From Cyclobacterium qasimii M12-11B (GTDB lineage Bacteria > Bacteroidota > Bacteroidia > Cytophagales > Cyclobacteriaceae): 64,000 nucleotides of DNA. The DNA lies in assembly GCF_000427295.1 (NCBI RefSeq), contig NZ_ATNM01000003.1:1-64000 (forward strand), read 5' to 3'. A program made the translations under genes and the position numbers. The notes under the pieces are model-generated. The model was not told the origin of the DNA, did no database searches, and saw nothing but the letters and a program-made list of their open reading frames with translations. This document shows positions 1 through 9,622 of the stretch, piece after piece; within the stretch, counting starts at the first letter, position 1; every line of letters begins with the position of its first letter.

Positions 1-13
1 CTCCTTTTTATTT

Positions 14-1279
14 TTAGGTAGTAATTTTCACTAAATCCTGAATTTCTCCCCAAGGTTTTTGCATCCTTGCCATGGTAAAGACATTTGCATCTTTGTCTAT
101 GGCAATGGCATTCACATAGGTAGGAATACTTCCATCTTCATAAAATGCCGGACCATGGTCTGTATAAGTTCCAGTTGGCAAGTGATAGGTTACCAAATGC
201 AGATTCTCCAGATTTTTGGCCGCTCCTTTGGCTATCTTCTTGGTCTCATCATTTGAAGGCCTATCAGATAAAGGTCCACCTGTAAGGTAAAATAAAGTCT
301 CTTTATCTGGCCCTAAATCAAAACCTAAATAGCCATAGCTAAATTGGTCATACATGCCACTTCGTTTGGATGGAAGGGATGATAGCCTTTCAATTAGCTC
401 AATTTTTGCGTTTTTAGGATCAAATTTAAAAAGGTAATTGGAATTTCCATGGATGCCATAAGCAACATTCTCCTCAGCATGCCAGAATATCCTTCGCCAG
501 TTATACCCCATATTCCCAGGTACTTTAGGATCATAGTCCCCGAAGAAATCCCTTCTCATATGAACATCTTCTAATTTAGCAGGCCCATCCTCGCTATTTG
601 GGCTGTAAGAATAGATATTGCCATTAGAAGTCGTATAATAAACATTGCCATTTTCAGGGTTTACCAATAAAGACCTGCACAAAACCCTATAGTCTTCACC
701 AACTACTCCTGCTTCACCTTTTTCAGATATAGGACCAAAGTCCTTTAATTCACTGGTATTCAAATCCAGGTGCAAAAAATTACCACTAGGCCAGGTGAGG
801 GCATAAATTTGATTCCTTTCAGTATCCATGGTCATGGTCAGTACTCCCTCTCCATCAGGCACGATACCAAGATCGTCCATCACCTTATTTTTTATATCCC
901 AGCTCAAAAAGTGACCCCCTAGATAATTTTCGACACCCTCCATAGGGTTGACAGGAAGCCTCTCCATGTCATCAATCATTTCATACACGCCAATATGCGT
1001 CCCGAAATACAATTTGCCTTCTTTTTCAAAAAAGGGAACATGGCTTTTTCCTTGTGGTATGGTATTGCTATCAATTTCACCACAAGCCTCGGAAAGATCT
1101 GCTAGCCATTCAATTTTATCGGTCTCCGGATCAAGACAATAAAGTTGACCAGCCTTGGTAAGCGACTCAGAAGACAAAACATAATAAATTTTCCCATCCG
1201 AAGCACTGCTTAATGCCTGGTAGGTATCATGGGCTATTTCAAAACCTGAATAATAAGGCTGGGCCAGCAGTCCTTTGTT
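14..1279 (-). CDS. Secreted beta-propeller-like protein, 5' end incomplete
   Basis: The open frame encodes about 420 residues with repeated blocks such as GKLYFGTHIGVYE, NQIYALTWPSGNF and NGNVYYTTSNGNIYSY. These look like blades of a six- or seven-bladed propeller. No ATG opens the frame. It runs back to a TAA just 5' of codons reading GLLAQPYYSGFE, where LLAQP looks like the end of a lost signal peptide. The first alternative start is a TTG at 1175-1177, well inside the fold. It lies 35 bases downstream of the aminotransferase stop, so the two were probably co-transcribed. The missing signal peptide suggests a 5' deletion or a pseudogene. I do not recognise a specific enzymatic family. Confidence 0.55.
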   Translation of the reverse strand, partial: NKGLLAQPYYSGFEIAHDTYQALSSASDGKIYYVLSSESLTKAGQLYCLDPETDKIEWLADLSEACGEIDSNTIPQGKSHVPFFEKEGKLYFGTHIGVYEMIDDMERLPVNPMEGVENYLGGHFLSWDIKNKVMDDLGIVPDGEGVLTMTMDTERNQIYALTWPSGNFLHLDLNTSELKDFGPISEKGEAGVVGEDYRVLCRSLLVNPENGNVYYTTSNGNIYSYSPNSEDGPAKLEDVHMRRDFFGDYDPKVPGNMGYNWRRIFWHAEENVAYGIHGNSNYLFKFDPKNAKIELIERLSSLPSKRSGMYDQFSYGYLGFDLGPDKETLFYLTGGPLSDRPSNDETKKIAKGAAKNLENLHLVTYHLPTGTYTDHGPAFYEDGSIPTYVNAIAIDKDANVFTMARMQKPWGEIQDLVKITT

Positions 1280-1314
1280 TTAGTTTCCAATTTCAATTCT
1301 TAAGTTGGTTTAAT

Positions 1315-2660
1315 TTATCCTTTATAGTTAAGTAATTCTTCTGCATTTTCATGGATTTTATAGATGGCATTGGCTATATCATCCATGTCGGATTGGGTAC
1401 CCAAAAGCATGCTCTGTGAGAGCCAAATAGCCTCTTCATTGCATAATTTATCCGTTATAGGACATTGATTGTTGGCTACAAATTTATCGAAATCCAATTC
1501 GTCAGCCTGGTACATCCTCTTATAATTTTTGGAGGTAAAGGCATCTTTTAAGTACAATTTATCATTTAATGGAATATATCCACTTGAACACGGTATGCCT
1601 TCAGCCTTTAAGGCTTTTATGAAAACCTCCCTGGACAAGCCTTTAAAGCCCTCACTATGGAATCTAAATGGGAAAAGATGAAAAACTGCCCGAGTTACAT
1701 TAGGGGTTAAAACATAAGTGCTAAGCCCTGGAATCCCTTCTAATTTCCCCTTGAGGTAAGTTGCATTGGTTTCTCGCAATTGCGTCTCCCCATCCAACCG
1801 TTCCAATTGACTCAAGCCTATTGCTGCCTGGTATTCGGTAAGTCGAATCTTTGTACCTGCCATAACAGCTCCCTGATTGACAGCGCCAACCAACGAACCA
1901 TAGGCATAGCCATAATTATGGTAGGAATAGCACTTGTCCATAAAATCATCATCATCACTGACGATGGCTCCTCCCTCACCCATTGGTAGGTTTTTGGAGT
2001 TTTGAAAACTAAAACACCCTGCAAGTCCAAATGTCCCTACTTTCTTATGGTTTATCTCAGCCAACCAACCCTGACAAGCATCCTCAATTACCACAAGGTT
2101 ATTTGCTTTGGCTATGGCCATAATGCTTTCCATATCTGCGGGTAATCCCAAAATATGAACCGGCAGGATGGCTCTGGTTCTACTGGTTATTTTCTTTTTA
2201 TTTCTTCTGGATCAATCTGAAAGGTTTCCGGATCAGAGTCCACAAATACCGGCATGGCTCCCGTCTGTAAAATGGCTGCCACACTTGCAATAAAAGTATA
2301 AGAAGACACCAAAACTTCATCCCCTCCACCAATATCTGCTTGTACTAATGCTGCAATTAACGCATTGGTACCGTTAACGACAGTTAGACATCGTTTAGAT
2401 CCAATGGTGTCTGCCCATTTATTTTCAAACTCTTTTACTACTCCTGACCTGGACCAAACTCCACTTCTCAAGACTTCCAATACCCTGGGTTCATCTGTAT
2501 CCGGGTTCCACCTGGGCCATGAAGGCCAAGAGGAAGTCCTAACAGGCTTGCCTCCCATAAGTGCTGGTTTTACATCAGGTGATACGAAATTAAATCCCAT
2601 CATTGCTCCTGTACCTATGATGGCATTGGTTTTGACAAAATCTCTTCTTGTATATTTCAT
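1315..2660 (-). pseudogene. Tat-exported DegT/DnrJ/EryC1/StrS aminotransferase, one frameshift
   Basis: Two adjoining frames together make a PLP-dependent sugar-aminotransferase-like protein of about 448 residues. The first (2660 to 2187) starts MKYTRRDFVKTNAI, a twin-arginine signal, then carries the family N-terminus with the VVNGTNALIAAL loop. The second (from about 2200 to 1315) continues ITSRTRAILPVHILG and has the likely PLP lysine in FSFQNSKNLPMGEGG. The break is in an A-rich run near 2193-2200. Adding one A joins the frames exactly (1346+1 bases is divisible by three). Tat-tagged DegT proteins occur in Bacteroidetes and Planctomycetes beside secreted catabolic genes; their substrate is unknown to me. 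The break could be an assembly error or a real mutation. Confidence 0.8.
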
Positions 2661-2836
2661 GACTAGATAGCTTTATAAGTGGAAATTATACAAAATCATG
2701 GAGAAAACCTTACCGGAATTGGTAAAGGTTTTAAAAAGATGGTAAACTTAATGCCTAATATTGAGAAAATCAGTACACTGCAGCCTTCTTTACTTTTCAA
2801 CAAAGATTTCGGTTAAGGGAATCAAAAAAAGCCTAT

Positions 2837-3766
2837 TTAGAGATCGCTTGAAGCCTTGTCATAGCGGTACAATACAGGATTAACACGTAATTTTTTCTCA
2901 CTTAAGGTGAAATACGCATTTCCTTCCGGTTCAAAGGCGATTGCTTCCCCTTGTGGCTCTGGCTCATAGGGAAGTAAAACAGCTTTTCGGGACAAGGTCT
3001 CCTCAAGTGATTCGCCTTCAATTCTTGCCCAATAGTAAATCACCCAATAATTTTTTATCAAGACCTGAGAGCCATCGGCGGATATATCACCACCTACAGA
3101 TAGGGTTATAGGCAATTGCATTACTTTCTCCAAGGTAATATTACTTCCATCTGTCAATAAATCTCTTGAGGCTTTGTAAAGCGTATTCTTAGCTTCTCTT
3201 TTAGTTATCACAAAAAGATCGCCACTGATAGGGTCAACCAATAAAGTTTCTGCGTCTTTAGGTCCATCCGGGTAGTTAAGCTTAATAATCTCTGGTGTGG
3301 CTGTCATTGCAATGCCGAGACTATCTGGCTCAGGAATTCTATAAATAATCAACTCCTCAGCTTTACCGAAATTGTCACCGATATCTCCGATATACAAATA
3401 GGATTGATCTGCTATAGGCCCAGGGCCCATGGCCAAATCTTCCCAATCTCGATTCTTTACTCCCTCCAACCTAATGGAGCCCAAATAGGCTCCTAAGGTA
3501 TCCAAAATATAAACCTCAGGTTCTCCACCACTATCATTGTGGACATAGATCCATGAAGGATTTTTTCTGGAAACAGCCATTCCACTTGTTTCTTCTATGA
3601 ATTCTTCGCCAATTAACGCTACTTTTTTTGGCCCCGTAAATAGTGTGTATTCTATTTGGGAATTGATTTTCATATCATACTTTTTCTGAAGCTTTTCAGA
3701 AACCAAAAATGGTATGATAGATAGTATAAAAAACAGCTTTAAAAGCATTTCAATAAAAAAACTCAT
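2837..3766 (-). CDS. Secreted propeller-like protein of unknown function
   Basis: A protein of 309 residues starts with a hydrophobic segment (MLLKLFFILSIIPFLV) that would act as signal peptide or anchor. The body has repeated beta-rich blocks such as SGMAVSRKNPSWIYVHND, DQSYLYIGDIGDN and SGDLFVITKREAKN, typical of a propeller. The conserved phrase NRDWEDLAMG recurs in Bacteroidetes hypothetical proteins of this kind. No catalytic motif is evident. It lies alone between the aminotransferase gene and the clpC terminator, and its own transcript probably starts just 3' of that terminator. The function is not known. Confidence 0.7.
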   Translation of the reverse strand: MSFFIEMLLKLFFILSIIPFLVSEKLQKKYDMKINSQIEYTLFTGPKKVALIGEEFIEETSGMAVSRKNPSWIYVHNDSGGEPEVYILDTLGAYLGSIRLEGVKNRDWEDLAMGPGPIADQSYLYIGDIGDNFGKAEELIIYRIPEPDSLGIAMTATPEIIKLNYPDGPKDAETLLVDPISGDLFVITKREAKNTLYKASRDLLTDGSNITLEKVMQLPITLSVGGDISADGSQVLIKNYWVIYYWARIEGESLEETLSRKAVLLPYEPEPQGEAIAFEPEGNAYFTLSEKKLRVNPVLYRYDKASSDL

Positions 3767-3941
3767 GCTGGCATTTTTTTAATCACATTATACAAAACAA
3801 TTTTGTCATTTTCAATCTGTTCACATTAGGAGCGATTACTACAGATTGGGCGAGAACTGTAATAAACAGTAACCCAAGGCGCAATAAAAAGGTTCAGGTT
3901 CAAACCACTTAGATTCCTATTCCTTAAACGCTTAACATAAA

Positions 3942-3968
3942 AAAGGACAGTGATAATCACTGTCCTTT
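3942..3968 (-). terminator. Rho-independent terminator of clpC
   Basis: A perfect 12-bp inverted repeat (aaaggacagtga with tcactgtccttt, 3-nt loop) lies 29 bases downstream of the clpC stop. On the minus strand the stem is followed by a T run. It separates clpC from the next minus-strand gene. Confidence 0.85.
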
Positions 3969-3996
3969 AATTAGCTATTCTACTTCAAAACTGACC

Positions 3997-6522
3997 TTAA
4001 TCAGCTTTTTCCTTTTTATTTACTTTTATATCAAGCTCATCGCCTTCACCAGAATAATCTGCAAGGATAACATCCCCTTCAGACAATTCTCCTTTAAGGA
4101 TTTCTTCCGCCAGCGCATCTTCAAGGTATTTCTGAATTGCTCTGTTCAAAGGTCTGGCTCCATATTGCTTGTCATACCCCTTTTCAGAAAGGAAATCTTT
4201 TGCTTTCTCAGAAAGTTCGATGGAATAACCCAAATCAGTAATTCTGGCAAACAACTTCTTTAAACTGATGTCTATGATTTTATGGATATGCTCTTTATTC
4301 AAAGAATTAAAGATAACCACATCATCCAATCTGTTCAAAAACTCAGGGCTAAATGCCTTCTTAAGGGCATTTTGAATAGTGGACTTCATTACTTCGTCCA
4401 TATTCTCTTCCTTGGCCTTCGAAGCAAAACCTATTCCAGCACCGAAATCTTTAAGATCCCGCACACCTATATTAGATGTCATGATGATAATGGTATTTCT
4501 GAAATCCACTCTTCTACCAAGTCCATCGGTCAACACACCATCATCCAGCACCTGCAAGAGGATATTGAATACATCTGGGTGTGCTTTTTCGATTTCATCT
4601 AATAAAACAACAGAATAAGGCTTTCTTCTGACTTTTTCTGTCAATTGTCCACCCTCTTCATATCCTACATAGCCTGGAGGCGCTCCCACCAAACGAGAAA
4701 CACTGAATTTCTCCATGTATTCAGACATGTCAATTCTTACCAGTGCATCGTCTTTGTCGAACAAGTAAGTAGCCAACATTTTGGCAAGCTCCGTTTTCCC
4801 AACACCTGTAGGCCCAAGGAATACAAAAGAGCCAATAGGCTTTTTAGGATCCTTCAATCCTACCCTGGTCCTTTGAATGGCCTTGGTAAGCTTTTTGATC
4901 GCCTCATCCTGACCAACCACTTTCCCTTTCAGTTCTTCACCCATATTAAGCAGCTTGGCTCCTTCATTCTGTGCGATTCTTCTTGCAGGAATGCCTGTCA
5001 TCATTGCAATTACCTCAGCTACATTGTCTTCCTCAACAGCATAACGTTTGGTTTTGCTTTCTTCTTCCCACTTGGCTTTTGCATTTTCCAATTGTTCAAG
5101 AAGTTTTTTCTCCTTGTCTCTAAGCTGGGCAGCCTCTTCGTACTTTTGACTTTTGACCACCCTATTTTTCTCAACCTTGATTTTTTCTACCTCGTCTTCG
5201 AGTTCTAGAATATTTTCAGGAACGTGAATGTTCTTAATGTGCACCCTTGCTCCAGCTTCATCTAAAATATCGATGGCTTTGTCTGGAAGAAAACGATCAG
5301 AGATATACCTATCCGAAAGATTAACACAAGCATTAATGGCCTCTGGCGTATAAGTTACATTGTGATGGTCTTCGTATTTGTCTTTGATGTTCTCCAGAAT
5401 TTGTATTGTTTCTTCAGTAGAGGTAGCATCCACCATTACCATCTGAAACCTTCTGGCCAAAGCACCATCTTTTTCAATATACTGTCTGTATTCGTCCAAA
5501 GTAGTGGCACCTATACATTGAATTTCTCCCCTTGCAAGCGCAGGCTTGAACATGTTAGATGCATCCAGGGAACCACTTGCTCCACCAGCTCCAACGATAG
5601 TATGTAACTCATCAATAAATAAGATGACACTTGGGGATTTTTCCAGCTCGTTCATCACGGCTTTCATTCGTTCCTCAAATTGACCTCTGTATTTAGTCCC
5701 AGCAACAAGAGAGGCAAGATCAAGTGTAACCACCCTTTTGTTGAACAATACCCGAGATACTTTCTTCTGGATAATCCTCAGGGCTAAGCCTTCAGCAATG
5801 GCCGTTTTACCGACACCTGGTTCTCCAATAAGGATAGGGTTATTTTTCTTTCTTCTGGAAAGAATTTGAGCTACCCTTTCTATTTCTTTTTCTCTACCTA
5901 TGATGGGATCAAGTTTATCCTCTTCGGCCATACGGGTAAGGTCTCTACCAAAATTATCCAAAACTGGTGTTCGGGATTTTTCTGAAGTTCCTTTTGCGCT
6001 GCCAGAAGAGCTGCCTGATGCTCCAAATAATTTTGATCCTTCTTCGTCCGGATCATCCGCCTCAGTACCTGATCTTGGGGTTTGATCGGTTTGAAATTCT
6101 AACATTTCTTTAACCGTATCGTATGTTGCGTCAAACTTCTGAAGGATTTGCGTTGCTATATTGTCTTCGTCCCTTAATATTGACAGCAATAAATGCTCCG
6201 TCCCTATAAGTTGGCTTTTGAAAATTTTAGCTTCCAAATAGGTGATTTTGAGCACCTTCTCAGACTGCCTGGTCAAGGGTATATTGGCTAAATTTTTGAC
6301 ATTATGATTTGCTGTACCCTTAACAGCTCGCTCCACCGCATTTCTCAACTCGTCCAACGGAACACCCAACTTCTTTAGAATGGAAACAGCCACACCTTCA
6401 CCCTCACGAATCATTCCTAACAAGAGGTGTTCTGTACCGATGTAATCATGACCCAAGCGCAAAGCTTCTTCGCGGCTAAGAGAGATCACCTCTTTTACTC
6501 TGTTTGAAAATTTTGCTTCCAT
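3997..6522 (-). CDS. clpC: ATP-dependent Clp protease ATP-binding subunit ClpC
   Basis: At 841 residues this is a full-length class-I Hsp100 unfoldase. An N-domain with two Clp repeats spans about residues 1-145. The first AAA+ module has Walker A GEPGVGKT near residue 233. A UVR-type coiled middle segment (KYEEAAQLRDKEKK) lies near 455-475, which marks ClpC rather than ClpA or ClpB. The second AAA+ module has GPTGVGKT near residue 568, with Walker B VVLLDEIEKAHPDV. A poorly conserved linker rich in Ser, Gly and acidic residues joins the N-domain to D1. It would unfold substrates for ClpP in the cytosol. No McsA/McsB or CtsR gene is nearby, so its regulation cannot be read here. Confidence 0.97.
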   Translation of the reverse strand: MEAKFSNRVKEVISLSREEALRLGHDYIGTEHLLLGMIREGEGVAVSILKKLGVPLDELRNAVERAVKGTANHNVKNLANIPLTRQSEKVLKITYLEAKIFKSQLIGTEHLLLSILRDEDNIATQILQKFDATYDTVKEMLEFQTDQTPRSGTEADDPDEEGSKLFGASGSSSGSAKGTSEKSRTPVLDNFGRDLTRMAEEDKLDPIIGREKEIERVAQILSRRKKNNPILIGEPGVGKTAIAEGLALRIIQKKVSRVLFNKRVVTLDLASLVAGTKYRGQFEERMKAVMNELEKSPSVILFIDELHTIVGAGGASGSLDASNMFKPALARGEIQCIGATTLDEYRQYIEKDGALARRFQMVMVDATSTEETIQILENIKDKYEDHHNVTYTPEAINACVNLSDRYISDRFLPDKAIDILDEAGARVHIKNIHVPENILELEDEVEKIKVEKNRVVKSQKYEEAAQLRDKEKKLLEQLENAKAKWEEESKTKRYAVEEDNVAEVIAMMTGIPARRIAQNEGAKLLNMGEELKGKVVGQDEAIKKLTKAIQRTRVGLKDPKKPIGSFVFLGPTGVGKTELAKMLATYLFDKDDALVRIDMSEYMEKFSVSRLVGAPPGYVGYEEGGQLTEKVRRKPYSVVLLDEIEKAHPDVFNILLQVLDDGVLTDGLGRRVDFRNTIIIMTSNIGVRDLKDFGAGIGFASKAKEENMDEVMKSTIQNALKKAFSPEFLNRLDDVVIFNSLNKEHIHKIIDISLKKLFARITDLGYSIELSEKAKDFLSEKGYDKQYGARPLNRAIQKYLEDALAEEILKGELSEGDVILADYSGEGDELDIKVNKKEKAD

Positions 6523-6610
6523 TATATCTATCTCTTATGGTAATGTTTCAAATCTCAATTTAATACAAATGAATTTGTTTTTAAACACAACTTTTTCACT
6601 AATTGTTCAA

Positions 6611-7240
6611 TTACTTTCGGGAAAGGTTCAAAACTTCGTTAGCTGCTGGCCCCTCACAAAACAACAAATCCACGATAGACAAGTTAGAAACAAAGTCTGG
6701 GCCAAAAATTTGCATGTACGGATGTGGTTTATAAACCATATCACTGCTCGTCAATGACTTAGGGTGAAAAAAGCCTCTAAAGTCATTGTCTTGGTCGCCT
6801 TCCTCTTTCTTCTCCTTGACTACCAAACTGACATTCCATCGTAAAAATTCAAGACAAAGTGTCAGTAAATCCAAATTTAAATCTATCAAAAACTGGGGCT
6901 TGCGCAAATAGATTTGCTCTAAGTCATCATAAAAATACTCAAAAAATGGGGATTTCCCATAAGCACTCTTTATTCCTCTAAGGTGAACATTCAACCATTT
7001 TTGATGGTAATCAATTTTCACCTCTTTTATTGCAAGCTTTTTCCTTAATCCATGCACTGGTACTATCAAGGTTTCCCTTTTATTTGCCAGTAGGACCTCA
7101 GCCTTATTTACATAGGATTGCCTGCTAAGTTTAGCGTCGGCATATACTTGGATTTTATCGGCACCATTTACTGCGGTGAAGTATGCCAACGGTGGCAAAT
7201 ACAGCAAATCGGTTGTCAATACCTTACTTTCCTTGGTCAT
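6611..7240 (-). CDS. WbqC-like family protein
   Basis: About 209 residues match the WbqC-like family in overall pattern: an N-terminal LLYLPPLAYFTAV strand, then KRETLIVPVHG, YHQKWLNVHLRGIKSAYGKSPFFEYFYDD. Members often sit in glycan or lipopolysaccharide loci, but their biochemical role is unsettled. I place the start at the ATG giving MTKESKVL; an in-frame start ten codons earlier adds residues that look non-conserved. It lies between the Sua5 gene and clpC on the same strand, about 60 bases from the Sua5 stop, so it may be the end of a short operon. Confidence 0.8.
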   Translation of the reverse strand: MTKESKVLTTDLLYLPPLAYFTAVNGADKIQVYADAKLSRQSYVNKAEVLLANKRETLIVPVHGLRKKLAIKEVKIDYHQKWLNVHLRGIKSAYGKSPFFEYFYDDLEQIYLRKPQFLIDLNLDLLTLCLEFLRWNVSLVVKEKKEEGDQDNDFRGFFHPKSLTSSDMVYKPHPYMQIFGPDFVSNLSIVDLLFCEGPAANEVLNLSRK

Positions 7241-7303
7241 CTTTCTCTGTTTTTCGAAAGTTAGTCCCAAGAAAGGCTACAGGCAAAGGAAACGAAGAAA
7301 TTA

Positions 7304-7933
7304 TCAAATTATTTCAGAAATCTCTCCTAGTCCTTCCCTTAAAACTTCAATTTGATCCCCTGAACAATCAATAACGGTTGAGGCAACATTATTACCATAC
7401 CCGCCATCAATTACTACATCTACGAGGTCTTTGTATTTCTCATAAATAAGCTCAGGATCAGTACTGTACTCAATCACATCATCCTCGTCCCGGATAGAGG
7501 TGGTTAAAATTGGTTGCCCAAGCTCTTTTACAAGAAGCCTTGGAATACTGTGATCAGGCACTCTTATCCCTACTGTTTTTTTCTTACTATTAAGTAATTT
7601 AGGCACTTTATTATTGGCTGCCAAAATAAAGGTAAAAGGTCCGGGAAGTGCCTTTTTCATCAATTTAAAAACAGGGGTACTCAAAGACCTGGTATACTCA
7701 GAAATATTACTGAGGTCATAACATATAAACGAGAAATGTTCCTTCTGGGGTTTCACTCCTTTGATCAGGCCTATTCTTTCTATGGCCTTTTGGTTAAATA
7801 TATCACAGCCCATTCCATACACAGTATCTGTTGGGTATATGATTACGCCCCCTTTGCGCAGGACATCTATTACCTGACTGATTTTTCTAGGGTCAGGGTT
7901 TTCAGGATACAACTTTATGAATACAGCCGCCAT
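7304..7933 (-). CDS. L-threonylcarbamoyladenylate synthase (Sua5/YrdC/YwlC)
   Basis: A protein of 209 residues carries the YrdC fold signature: the nucleotide-binding segment YPTDTVYGMGCD near residue 35, KxR-type basic positions, FSFICYDLSNISEY, then GIRVPDH and ILTTSIRDEDDV. It makes threonylcarbamoyl-AMP from threonine, bicarbonate and ATP, the first step of t6A37 tRNA modification. The length fits the short YrdC class without the C-terminal Sua5 domain. It starts MAAVFIKLYPENPD at a clear ATG. It is divergent from mltG, with about 190 bases of shared promoter region. Confidence 0.93.
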   Translation of the reverse strand: MAAVFIKLYPENPDPRKISQVIDVLRKGGVIIYPTDTVYGMGCDIFNQKAIERIGLIKGVKPQKEHFSFICYDLSNISEYTRSLSTPVFKLMKKALPGPFTFILAANNKVPKLLNSKKKTVGIRVPDHSIPRLLVKELGQPILTTSIRDEDDVIEYSTDPELIYEKYKDLVDVVIDGGYGNNVASTVIDCSGDQIEVLREGLGEISEII

Positions 7934-8081
7934 ATTTACTTTATCAATTTAGCTTTGGACAGGCCAATATGCTGTTTATAATTACCGTTAAATTAAGGTA
8001 ATTATAGTGCAAAATGAAAGCCAACTTTCATTTTTAAGCTTATTTTATTTTCCATTAAAAACAAGTGGCTGAATTATATAG

Positions 8082-8089
8082 TATATTTG
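8082..8089 (+). promoter_or_regulatory. Putative -7 promoter element for the mltG operon
   Basis: TATATTTG is an exact match to the Bacteroidetes -7 consensus TAnnTTTG, 33 bases 5' of the mltG ATG. I see no clear -33 TTG at the proper distance, so the call rests on the -7 box and its position. Confidence 0.45.
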
Positions 8090-8122
8090 TACCATTAAAT
8101 AAACCTCAGATTAGGTCACTTT

Positions 8123-9205
8123 ATGGCCTTTCAATGTCGGATAGTCAATAATCACAATGCTTACAGACAAAAAAAGAAATACATTTTGGTAGGGGTAGTA
8201 GCTTTCTCGGTGCTACTGACTTCCCTTAGCTTTTATTTTTACCAGGCCTTCTTCTCTCCCAATATATTGATCTACAGTGAAGAACCTGCCGTATTAAACA
8301 TACCAAAAGGCAGCACTTTCTCTCAAGTTCGTGACAAATTGCTTGACCAAGACATTATCAACGAGGTAGTTACCTTCAGCTTCGTCGCCAAAGTCATGAA
8401 TTATACCGATGGAGGCGTTAAACCGGGCCATTACATCATTCAACCCAACCTTACCAACAGGCAATTGGTCGTTCTATTGCGTTCAGGTAGACAAACACCC
8501 GTAAATATCACCTTTAACAATATCAGGCTAAAGGAAGAATTGGCGGAGAAAATCACCAACAACCTGGAAATGGATAAAGAATCCTTTCTTGCCTTAATCG
8601 AGGATGACAGCCTTATAGCGAAATATGGTTTTGACAGCCAAACCATCATGGCCATGTTTATTCCCAATACCTACGAAGTTTATTGGACACTCAGCCCACC
8701 TGAGTTGTTTGAGCGCATGTACAAAGAATATGAAAGGTATTGGACAGATGAAAGACTGGCCAAAGCAAAGGCCATACAGATGACCCCACTTGAAGTGGCA
8801 ACCCTGGCATCCATCGTCCAATCTGAAACCAATAAAGCAGACGAACGACCCATAGTAGCCGGCGTTTATATCAATAGATTAGAGAGAGGTATTCCCTTGC
8901 AGGCCGATCCAACCTTGCTATTTGCTTTAAAAGACTTTACCATCAAAAGAGTACTCAACATACATAAAGAGGTGGAAAGCCCCTACAACACCTACAAATA
9001 CGCAGGCTTGCCTCCGGGACCAATCACGCTACCAGAAATAAGTTCTCTAAACGCTGTATTGAATTATCAAACACACAACTATTTGTATTTCTGTGCCAAA
9101 GAGGATTTTTCAGGCTATCATTCCTTTGCCACCAATCTTAGGGCCCATATGGTCAATGCCCGACGTTATCAAAATGCATTAAACGCAGCAAAAATTTTCA
9201 AATAA
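8123..9205 (+). CDS. mltG: Endolytic murein transglycosylase MltG (YceG family)
   Basis: A protein of 360 residues has a short cytoplasmic N-terminus, one membrane span at about residues 20-40 (YILVGVVAFSVLLTSLSFYF), then a LysM-like segment and the YceG catalytic domain. The catalytic glutamate lies in LASIVQSETNK near residue 235, followed by VAGVYINRLERGIPLQADPT, the family hallmark. It cleaves nascent peptidoglycan and is thought to end glycan strand growth. The frame starts MAFQCRIV; the first dozen residues are atypical, so the exact start is uncertain. It is followed without a gap by the thioesterase gene (TAA then ATG). Confidence 0.95.
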   Translation: MAFQCRIVNNHNAYRQKKKYILVGVVAFSVLLTSLSFYFYQAFFSPNILIYSEEPAVLNIPKGSTFSQVRDKLLDQDIINEVVTFSFVAKVMNYTDGGVKPGHYIIQPNLTNRQLVVLLRSGRQTPVNITFNNIRLKEELAEKITNNLEMDKESFLALIEDDSLIAKYGFDSQTIMAMFIPNTYEVYWTLSPPELFERMYKEYERYWTDERLAKAKAIQMTPLEVATLASIVQSETNKADERPIVAGVYINRLERGIPLQADPTLLFALKDFTIKRVLNIHKEVESPYNTYKYAGLPPGPITLPEISSLNAVLNYQTHNYLYFCAKEDFSGYHSFATNLRAHMVNARRYQNALNAAKIFK

Positions 9206-9622
9206 ATGTTTACAAAAGAACATCAGATCAGGGTAAGGTATGCGGAAACTGACCAAATGGGTTATGTTTATTATGGTAACTATGCTGCTTATTATGAAGT
9301 AGGGCGAGTGGAAGCACTTCGTAGTGTTGGCTATTCCTACCGGGAAATGGAAGAAAGTGGTGTAATGATGCCAGTGTTAGAAAACCACAGCAAGTTTCTT
9401 TTGCCAGGCAGGTACGATGAAAATTTGACCATTAAAACCAGCATAAAGGAAATGCCAGGTGTACGCATACGCTTTCATTATGAGATATTCAATGAGAGTC
9501 AGGTACTGATACACCAAGGCGAGACTTTGCTAACCTTTTTAAAAACAACATCACACAGACCCTGTAGGCCTCCTGCAAGGTTTATGGAGTTATTGCAACC
9601 CTATTTCCAAACGAAAGATTGA
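9206..9622 (+). CDS. Acyl-CoA thioesterase, YbgC/4HBT hot-dog family
   Basis: At 138 residues this is a single hot-dog domain. The family motif YAETDQMGYVYYGNYAAYYE carries the catalytic Asp (here D in ETDQMG), and the protein continues VGRVEALRSVGYSY. It should hydrolyse short or medium acyl-CoA thioesters in the cytosol. The ATG directly abuts the mltG stop, and its own stop overlaps the start of the next gene, so translation is probably coupled. The physiological substrate cannot be read from sequence. Confidence 0.9.
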   Translation: MFTKEHQIRVRYAETDQMGYVYYGNYAAYYEVGRVEALRSVGYSYREMEESGVMMPVLENHSKFLLPGRYDENLTIKTSIKEMPGVRIRFHYEIFNESQVLIHQGETLLTFLKTTSHRPCRPPARFMELLQPYFQTKD

